The position numbers were made by a program, and so were the translations under genes. A stretch of DNA of 64,000 nucleotides, from the NCBI RefSeq assembly GCF_963576545.1, contig NW_026870549.1, positions 1 through 64,000 on the forward strand, written 5' to 3'. The DNA comes from Limanda limanda. Its lineage: Eukaryota > Chordata > Actinopteri > Pleuronectiformes > Pleuronectidae. The notes beneath the pieces are model-generated. The model was not told where the DNA came from, made no database searches, and worked only from the letters and a program-made list of their open reading frames with translations. Below, piece after piece: positions 52,801 to 62,800 of this stretch (position 1 is its first letter; the number at the start of each line of letters is the position of its first letter).

Positions 52801-55800
52801 CCCTAACCCTAACCCTAACCCTTCCGAAAGTCGGAGAAGCTCAAGGATGGTACCGATCGATGCGCGCTACCCCATTTAGTGGGGGTAGAGACTACTTGCA
52901 AGTCTCTCCGACCTTCACAAAAAAAGTTATTCAAGAATATCTCCTCAGATTTGGGGGAATTTCGTCGGTCGACCTCTTCCGAAGGTCGTACAAGCTCGGG
53001 GATGGTACCAATCGATCCGCAGGACCCAAATTAGTCCAGATGCAACCACTTTCCAAGTCTCTCCGACCTTCACAAAAAAAGTTATTCAAGAATATCTCTT
53101 TCTCCTATGTGCTTTCATCCCTAACCCTAACCCTAACCCTTCCGAAAGTCGGAGAAGCTCAAGGATGGTACCGATCGATGCGCGCTACCCCATTTAGTGG
53201 GGGTAGAGCCTACTTGCAAGTCTCTCCGACCTTCACAAAAAACGTTATTCAAGAAAATCTCTTTCTCCTATGTGCTTTCATCCCTAACCCTAACCCTAAC
53301 CCTTCCGAAAGTCGGAGAAGCTCAAGGATGGTACTGATCGATGCGCGCTACCCCATTTAGTGGGGGTAGAGCCTACTTGCAAGTCTCTCCGACCTTCACA
53401 AAAAAAGTTATTCAAGAATATCTCCTCAGATTTGGGGGAATTTCGTCGGTCGACCTCTTCCGAAGGTCGTACAAGCTCGGGGATGGTACCAATCGATCCG
53501 CAGGACCCAAATTAGTCCAGATGCAACCACTTTCCAAGTCTCTCCGACCTTCACAAAAAAAGTTATTCAAGAATATCTCTTTCTCCTATGTGCTTTCATC
53601 CCTAACCCTAACCCTAACCCTTCCGAAAGTCGGAGAAGCTCAAGGATGGTACCGATCGATGCGCGCTACCCCATTTAGTGGGGGTAGAGCCTACTTGCAA
53701 GTCTCTCCGACCTTCACAAAAAAAGTTATTCAAGAATATCTCTTTCTCCTATGTGCTTTCATCCCTAACCCTAACCCTTCCGAAAGTCGGAGAAGCTCAA
53801 GGATGGTACCGATCGATGCGCGCTACCCCATTTAGTGGGGGTAGAGCCTACTTGCAAGTCTCTCCGACCTTCACAAAAAAAGTTATTCAAGAATATCTCC
53901 TCAGATTTGGGGGAATTTCGTCGGTCGACCTCTTCCGAAGGTCGTACAAGCTCGGGGATGGTACCAATCGATCCGCAGGACCCAAATTAGTCCAGATGCA
54001 ACCACTTTCCAAGTCTCTCCGACCTTCACAAAAAAAGTTATTCAAGAATATCTCTTTCTCCTATGTGCTTTCATCCCTAACCCTAACCCTAACCCTTCCG
54101 AAAGTCGGAGAAGCTCAAGGATGGTACCGATCGATGTGCGCTACCCCATTTAGTGGGGGTAGAGCCTACTTGCAAGTCTCTCCGACCTTCACAAAAAAAG
54201 TTATTCAAGAATATCTCTTTCTCCTATGTGCTTTCATCCCTAACCCTAACCCTAACCCTTCCGAAAGTCGGAGAAGCTCAAGGATGGTACCGATCGATGC
54301 GCGCTACCCCATTTAGTGGGGGTAGAGCCTACTTGCAAGTCTCTCCGACCTTCACAAAAAAAGTTATTCAAGAATATCTCTTTCTCCTATGTGCTTTCAT
54401 CCCTAACCCTAACCCTAACCCTTCCGAAAGTCGGAGAAGCTCAAGGATGGTACCGATCGATGCGCGCTACCCCATTTAGTGGGGGTAGAGCCTACTTGCA
54501 AGTCTCTCCGACCTTCACAAAAAAAGTTATTCAAGAATATCTCCTCAGATTTGGGGGAATTTCGTCGGTCGACCTCTTCCGAAGGTCGTACAAGCTCGGG
54601 GATGGTACCAATCGATCCGCAGGACCCAAATTAGTCCAGATGCAACCACTTTCCAAGTCTCTCCGACCTTCACAAAAAAAGTTATTCAAGAATATCTCTT
54701 TCTCCTATGTGCTTTCATCCCTAACCCTAACCCTAACCCTTCCGAAAGTCGGAGAAGCTCAAGGATGGTACCGATCGATGTGCGCTACCCCATTTAGTGG
54801 GGGTAGAGCCTACTTGCAAGTCTCTCCGACCTTCACAAAAAAAGTTATTCAAGAATATCTCTTTCTCCTATGTGCTTTCATCCCTAACCCTAACCCTAAC
54901 CCTTCCGAAAGTCGGAGAAGCTCAAGGATGGTACCGATCGATGTGCGCTACCCCATTTAGTGGGGGTAGAGCCTACTTGCAAGTCTCTCCGACCTTCACA
55001 AAAAAAGTTATTCAAGAATATCTCTTTCTCCTATGTGCTTTCATCCCTAACCCTAACCCTAACCCTTCCGAAAGTCGGAGAAGCTCAAGGATGGTACCGA
55101 TCGATGTGCGCTACCCCATTTAGTGGGGGTAGAGCCTACTTGCAAGTCTCTCCGACCTTCACAAAAAAAGTTATTCAAGAATATCTCTTTCTCCTATGTG
55201 CTTTCATCCCTAACCCTAACCCTAACCCTTCCGAAAGTCGGAGAAGCTCAAGGATGGTACCGATCGATGCGCGCTACCCCATTTAGTGGGGGTAGAGCCT
55301 ACTTGCAAGTCTCTCCGACCTTCACAAAAAAAGTTATTCAAGAATATCTCTTTCTCCTATGTGCTTTCATCCCTAACCCTAACCCTAACCCTTCCGAAAG
55401 TCGGAGAAGCTCAAGGATGGTACCGATCGATGTGCGCTACCCCATTTAGTGGGGGTAGAGCCTACTTGCAAGTCTCTCCGACCTTCACAAAAAAAGTTAT
55501 TCAAGAATATCTCTTTCTCCTATGTGCTTTCATCCCTAACCCTAACCCTAACCCTTCCGAAAGTCGGAGAAGCTCAAGGATGGTACCGATCGATGTGCGC
55601 TACCCCATTTAGTGGGGGTAGAGCCTACTTGCAAGTCTCTCCGACCTTCACAAAAAAAGTTATTCAAGAATATCTCTTTCTCCTATGTGCTTTCATCCCT
55701 AACCCTAACCCTAACCCTTCCGAAAGTCGGAGAAGCTCAAGGATGGTACCGATCGATGCGCGCTACCCCATTTAGTGGGGGTAGAGCCTACTTGCAAGTC

Positions 55801-56921
55801 TCTCCGACCTTCACAAAAAAAGTTATTCAAGAATATCTCTTTCTCCTATGTGCTTTCATCCCTAACCCTAACCCTAACCCTTCCGAAAGTCGGAGAAGCT
55901 CAAGGATGGTACCGATCGATGTGCGCTACCCCATTTAGTGGGGGTAGAGCCTACTTGCAAGTCTCTCCGACCTTCACAAAAAAAGTTATTCAAGAATATC
56001 TCTTTCTCCTATGTGCTTTCATCCCTAACCCTAACCCTAACCCTTCCGAAAGTCGGAGAAGCTCAAGGATGGTACCGATCGATGTGCGCTACCCCATTTA
56101 GTGGGGGTAGAGCCTACTTGCAAGTCTCTCCGACCTTCACAAAAAAAGTTATTCAAGAATATCTCTTTCTCCTATGTGCTTTCATCCCTAACCCTAACCC
56201 TAACCCTTCCGAAAGTCGGAGAAGCTCAAGGATGGTACCGATCGATGCGCGCTACCCCATTTAGTGGGGGTAGAGCCTACTTGCAAGTCTCTCCGACCTT
56301 CACAAAAAAAGTTATTCAAGAATATCTCCTCAGATTTGGGGGAATTTCGTCGGTCGACCTCTTCCGAAGGTCGTACAAGCTCGGGGATGGTACCAATCGA
56401 TCCGCAGGACCCAAATTAGTCCAGATGCAACCACTTTCCAAGTCTCTCCGACCTTCACAAAAAAAGTTATTCAAGAATATCTCTTTCTCCTATGTGCTTT
56501 CATCCCTAACCCTAACCCTAACCCTTCCGAAAGTCGGAGAAGCTCAAGGATGGTACCGATCGATGCGCGCTACCCCATTTAGTGGGGGTAGAGCCTACTT
56601 GCAAGTCTCTCCGACCTTCACAAAAAAAGTTATTCAAGAATATCTCTTTCTCCTATGTGCTTTCATCCCTAACCCTAACCCTAACCCTTCCGAAAGTCGG
56701 AGAAGCTCAAGGATGGTACCGATCGATGCGCGCTACCCCATTTAGTGGGGGTAGAGCCTACTTGCAAGTCTCTCCGACCTTCACAAAAAAAGTTATTCAA
56801 GAATATCTCTTTCTCCTATGTGCTTTCATCCCTAACCCTAACCCTTCCGAAAGTCGGAGAAGCTCAAGGATGGTACCGATCGATGCGCGCTACCCCATTT
56901 AGTGGGGGTAGAGCCTACTTG
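46803..56921. repeat. Higher-order repeat copy III (10.1 kb, rearranged end)
   Basis: Run lengths from 46803 are 1, 3, 1, 3, 5, 2, 3, 3, 8, 2, 2, 3, 10 and 3. Compared with copy II it lacks one B plus two A (481 bp; the GCTCGAGG-type B at 40379 has no counterpart) and carries a ten-A run where copy II has four. The first 3.5 kb match copy II at an offset of 10,435. AAGAAAATCTC near 53255 is seen only here. After the ten-A run the order leaves the copy I/II pattern and turns into a repeat of 53855 onward. Confidence 0.85.
54654..56283. repeat. 489-bp A triplet, three copies (higher-order copy III)
   Basis: Ten A monomers between the B at 54499 and the B at 56284 read T, T, T, C, T, T, C, T, T, C at position 128: one T monomer plus three T-T-C triplets. 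This is the longest uninterrupted A run in the window. Confidence 0.9.
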
Positions 56922-59831
56922 CAAGTCTCTCCGACCTTCACAAAAAAAGTTATTCAAGAATATCTCCTCAGATTTGGGGGAATTTCGTCGGTCGACCTCT
57001 TCCGAAGGTCGTACAAGCTCGGGGATGGTACCAATCGATCCGCAGGACCCAAATTAGTCCAGATGCAACCACTTTCCAAGTCTCTCCGACCTTCACAAAA
57101 AAAGTTATTCAAGAATATCTCTTTCTCCTATGTGCTTTCATCCCTAACCCTAACCCTAACCCTTCCGAAAGTCGGAGAAGCTCAAGGATGGTACCGATCG
57201 ATGTGCGCTACCCCATTTAGTGGGGGTAGAGCCTACTTGCAAGTCTCTCCGACCTTCACAAAAAAAGTTATTCAAGAATATCTCTTTCTCCTATGTGCTT
57301 TCATCCCTAACCCTAACCCTAACCCTTCCGAAAGTCGGAGAAGCTCAAGGATGGTACCGATCGATGCGCGCTACCCCATTTAGTGGGGGTAGAGCCTACT
57401 TGCAAGTCTCTCCGACCTTCACAAAAAAAGTTATTCAAGAATATCTCTTTCTCCTATGTGCTTTCATCCCTAACCCTAACCCTAACCCTTCCGAAAGTCG
57501 GAGAAGCTCAAGGATGGTACCGATCGATGCGCGCTACCCCATTTAGTGGGGGTAGAGCCTACTTGCAAGTCTCTCCGACCTTCACAAAAAAAGTTATTCA
57601 AGAATATCTCCTCAGATTTGGGGGAATTTCGTCGGTCGACCTCTTCCGAAGGTCGTACAAGCTCGGGGATGGTACCAATCGATCCGCAGGACCCAAATTA
57701 GTCCAGATGCAACCACTTTCCAAGTCTCTCCGACCTTCACAAAAAAAGTTATTCAAGAATATCTCTTTCTCCTATGTGCTTTCATCCCTAACCCTAACCC
57801 TAACCCTTCCGAAAGTCGGAGAAGCTCAAGGATGGTACCGATCGATGTGCGCTACCCCATTTAGTGGGGGTAGAGCCTACTTGCAAGTCTCTCCGACCTT
57901 CACAAAAAAAGTTATTCAAGAATATCTCTTTCTCCTATGTGCTTTCATCCCTAACCCTAACCCTAACCCTTCCGAAAGTCGGAGAAGCTCAAGGATGGTA
58001 CCGATCGATGTGCGCTACCCCATTTAGTGGGGGTAGAGCCTACTTGCAAGTCTCTCCGACCTTCACAAAAAAAGTTATTCAAGAATATCTCTTTCTCCTA
58101 TGTGCTTTCATCCCTAACCCTAACCCTAACCCTTCCGAAAGTCGGAGAAGCTCAAGGATGGTACCGATCGATGTGCGCTACCCCATTTAGTGGGGGTAGA
58201 GCCTACTTGCAAGTCTCTCCGACCTTCACAAAAAAAGTTATTCAAGAATATCTCTTTCTCCTATGTGCTTTCATCCCTAACCCTAACCCTAACCCTTCCG
58301 AAAGTCGGAGAAGCTCAAGGATGGTACCGATCGATGCGCGCTACCCCATTTAGTGGGGGTAGAGCCTACTTGCAAGTCTCTCCGACCTTCACAAAAAAAG
58401 TTATTCAAGAATATCTCTTTCTCCTATGTGCTTTCATCCCTAACCCTAACCCTAACCCTTCCGAAAGTCGGAGAAGCTCAAGGATGGTACCGATCGATGT
58501 GCGCTACCCCATTTAGTGGGGGTAGAGCCTACTTGCAAGTCTCTCCGACCTTCACAAAAAAAGTTATTCAAGAATATCTCTTTCTCCTATGTGCTTTCAT
58601 CCCTAACCCTAACCCTAACCCTTCCGAAAGTCGGAGAAGCTCAAGGATGGTACCGATCGATGTGCGCTACCCCATTTAGTGGGGGTAGAGCCTACTTGCA
58701 AGTCTCTCCGACCTTCACAAAAAAAGTTATTCAAGAATATCTCTTTCTCCTATGTGCTTTCATCCCTAACCCTAACCCTAACCCTTCCGAAAGTCGGAGA
58801 AGCTCAAGGATGGTACCGATCGATGCGCGCTACCCCATTTAGTGGGGGTAGAGCCTACTTGCAAGTCTCTCCGACCTTCACAAAAAAAGTTATTCAAGAA
58901 TATCTCCTCAGATTTGGGGGAATTTCGTCGGTCGACCTCTTCCGAAGGTCGTACAAGCTCGGGGATGGTACCAATCGATCCGCAGGACCCAAATTAGTCC
59001 AGATGCAACCACTTTCCAAGTCTCTCCGACCTTCACAAAAAAAGTTATTCAAGAATATCTCTTTCTCCTATGTGCTTTCATCCCTAACCCTAACCCTAAC
59101 CCTTCCGAAAGTCGGAGAAGCTCAAGGATGGTACCGATCGATGCGCGCAACCCCATTTAGTGGGGGTAGAGCCTACTTGCAAGTCTCTCCGACCTTCACA
59201 AAAAAAGTTATTCAAGAATATCTCTTTCTCCTATGTGCTTTCATCCCTAACCCTAACCCTAACCCTTCCGAAAGTCGGAGAAGCTCAAGGATGGTACCGA
59301 TCGATGCGCGCTACCCCATTTAGTGGGGGTAGAGCCTACTTGCAAGTCTCTCCGACCTTCACAAAAAAAGTTATTCAAGAATATCTCTTTCTCCTATGTG
59401 CTTTCATCCCTAACCCTAACCCTAACCCTTCCGAAAGTCGGAGAAGCTCAAGGATGGTACCGATCGATGCGCGCAACCCCATTTAGTGGGGGTAGAGCCT
59501 ACTTGCAAGTCTCTCCGACCTTCACAAAAAAAGTTATTCAAGAATATCTCTTTCTCCTATGTGCTTTCATCCCTAACCCTAACCCTAACCCTTCCGAAAG
59601 TCGGAGAAGCTCAAGGATGGTACCGATCGATGCGCGCTACCCCATTTAGTGGGGGTAGAGCCTACTTGCAAGTCTCTCCGACCTTCACAAAAAAAGTTAT
59701 TCAAGAATATCTCTTTCTCCTATGTGCTTTCATCCCTAACCCTAACCCTAACCCTTCCGAAAGTCGGAGAAGCTCAAGGATGGTACCGATCGATGCGCGC
59801 TACCCCATTTAGTGGGGGTAGAGCCTACTTG
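56922..59831. repeat. Repeat of 53855-56921 at an offset of 3067 bp
   Basis: The segment repeats the order starting at 53855 (B, three A, B, then a long GATGTGCGC-bearing A run). The offset is 3067 bp through 58.8 kb, but the long run has seven A instead of ten and is followed by five A instead of three. The five-A run carries two GCGCAACCCC variants (near 59150 and 59474). Confidence 0.82.
57721..58861. repeat. 489-bp A triplet, two copies (57-kb segment)
   Basis: Seven A monomers between the B at 57566 and the B at 58862 read T, T, T, C, T, T, C, as in higher-order copy I. The segment arose with the 3067-bp-offset duplication, yet its triplet number differs from its 54.6-kb relative. Confidence 0.9.
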
Positions 59832-62800
59832 CAAGTCTCTCCGACCTTCACAAAAAAAGTTATTCAAGAATATCTCCTCAGATTTGGGGGAATTTCGTCG
59901 GTCGACCTCTTCCGAAGGTCGTACAAGCTCGGGGATGGTACCAATCGATCCGCAGGACCCAAATTAGTCCAGATGCAACCACTTTCCAAGTCTCTCCGAC
60001 CTTCACAAAAAAAGTTATTCAAGAATATCTCTTTCTCCTATGTGCTTTCATCCCTAACCCTAACCCTAACCCTTCCGAAAGTCGGAGAAGCTCAAGGATG
60101 GTACCGATCGATGCGCGCTACCCCATTTAGTGGGGGTAGAGCCTACTTGCAAGTCTCTCCGACCTTCACAAAAAACGTTATTCAAGAATATCTCTTTCTC
60201 CTATGTGCTTTCATCCCTAACCCTAACCCTAACCCTTCCGAAAGTCGGAGAAGCTCAAGGATGGTACCGATCGATGCGCGCTACCCCATTTAGTGGGGGT
60301 AGAGCCTACTTGCAAGTCTCTCCGACCTTCACAAAAAAAGTTATTCAAGAATATCTCTTTCTCCTATGTGCTTTCATCCCTAACCCTAACCCTTCCGAAA
60401 GTCGGAGAAGCTCAAGGATGGTACCGATCGATGCGCGCTACCCCATTTAGTGGGGGTAGAGCCTACTTGCAAGTCTCTCCGACCTTCACAAAAAAAGTTA
60501 TTCAAGAATATCTCCTCAGATTTGGGGGAATTTCGTCGGTCGACCTCTTCCGAAGGTCGTACAAGCTCGGGGATGGTACCAATCGATCCGCAGGACCCAA
60601 ATTAGTCCAGATGCAACCACTTTCCAAGTCTCTCCGACCTTCACAAAAAAAGTTATTCAAGAATATCTCTTTCTCCTATGTGCTTTCATCCCTAACCCTA
60701 ACCCTTCCGAAAGTCGGAGAAGCTCAAGGATGGTACCGATCGATGCGCGCTACCCCATTTAGTGGGGGTAGAGCCTACTTGCAAGTCTCTCCGACCTTCA
60801 CAAAAAAGGTTATTCAAGAATATCTCTTTCTCCTATGTGCTTTCATCCCTAACCCTAACCCTAACCCTTCCGAAAGTCGGAGAAGCTCAAGGATGGTACC
60901 GATCGATGCGCGCTACCCCATTTAGTGGGGGTAGAGCCTACTTGCAAGTCTCTCCGACCTTCACAAAAAAAGTTATTCAAGAATATCTCTTTCTCCTATG
61001 TGCTTTCATCCCTAACCCTAACCCTAACCCTTCCGAAAGTCGGAGAAGCTCAAGGATGGTACCGATCGATGCGCGCTACCCCATTTAGTGGGGGTAGAGC
61101 CTACTTGCAAGTCTCTCCGACCTTCACAAAAAAAGTTATTCAAGAATATCTCTTTCTCCTATGTGCTTTCATCCCTAACCCTAACCCTAACCCTTCCGAA
61201 AGTCGGAGAAGCTCAAGGATGGTACCGATCGATGCGCGCAACCCCATTTAGTGGGGGTAGAGCCTACTTGCAAGTCTCTCCGACCTTCACAAAAAAAGTT
61301 ATTCAAGAATATCTCTTTCTCCTATGTGCTTTCATCCCTAACCCTAACCCTTCCGAAAGTCGGAAAAGCTCAAGGATGGTACCGATCGATGTGCGCTACC
61401 CCATTTAGTGGGGGTAGAGCCTACTTGCAAGTCTCTCCGACCTTCACAAAAAAAGTTATTCAAGAATATCTCTTTCTCCTATGTGCTTTCATCCCTAACC
61501 CTAACCCTAACCCTTCCGAAAGTCGGAGAAGCTCAAGGATGGTACCGATCGATGCGCGCTACCCCATTTAGTGGGGGTAGAGCCTACTTGCAAGTCTCTC
61601 CGACCTTCACAAAAAACGTTATTCAAGAATATCTCTTTCTCCTATGTGCTTTCATCCCTAACCCTAACCCTAACCCTTCCGAAAGTCGGAGAAGCTCAAG
61701 GATGGTACCGATCGATGCGCGCTACCCCATTTAGTGGGGGTAGAGCCTACTTGCAAGTCTCTCCGACCTTCACAAAAAAAGTTATTCAAGAATATCTCTT
61801 TCTCCTATGTGCTTTCATCCCTAACCCTAACCCTTCCGAAAGTCGGAGAAGCTCAAGGATGGTACCGATCGATGCGCGCTACCCCATTTAGTGGGGGTAG
61901 AGCCTACTTGCAAGTCTCTCCGACCTTCACAAAAAAAGTTATTCAAGAATATCTCCTCAGATTTGGGGGAATTTCGTCGGTCGACCTCTTCCGAAGGTCG
62001 TACAAGCTCGGGGATGGTACCAATCGATCCGCAGGACCCAAATTAGTCCAGATGCAACCACTTTCCAAGTCTCTCCGACCTTCACAAAAAAAGTTATTCA
62101 AGAATATCTCTTTCTCCTATGTGCTTTCATCCCTAACCCTAACCCTTCCGAAAGTCGGAGAAGCTCAAGGATGGTACCGATCGATGCGCGCTACCCCATT
62201 TAGTGGGGGTAGAGCCTACTTGCAAGTCTCTCCGACCTTCACAAAAAAGGTTATTCAAGAATATCTCTTTCTCCTATGTGCTTTCATCCCTAACCCTAAC
62301 CCTAACCCTTCCGAAAGTCGGAGAAGCTCAAGGATGGTACCGATCGATGCGCGCTACCCCATTTAGTGGGGGTAGAGCCTACTTGCAAGTCTCTCCGACC
62401 TTCACAAAAAAAGTTATTCAAGAATATCTCTTTCTCCTATGTGCTTTCATCCCTAACCCTAACCCTAACCCTTCCGAAAGTCGGAGAAGCTCAAGGATGG
62501 TACCGATCGATGCGCGCTACCCCATTTAGTGGGGGTAGAGCCTACTTGCAAGTCTCTCCGACCTTCACAAAAAAAGTTATTCAAGAATATCTCTTTCTCC
62601 TATGTGCTTTCATCCCTAACCCTAACCCTAACCCTTCCGAAAGTCGGAGAAGCTCAAGGATGGTACCGATCGATGCGCGCAACCCCATTTAGTGGGGGTA
62701 GAGCCTACTTGCAAGTCTCTCCGACCTTCACAAAAAAAGTTATTCAAGAATATCTCTTTCTCCTATGTGCTTTCATCCCTAACCCTAACCCTTCCGAAAG

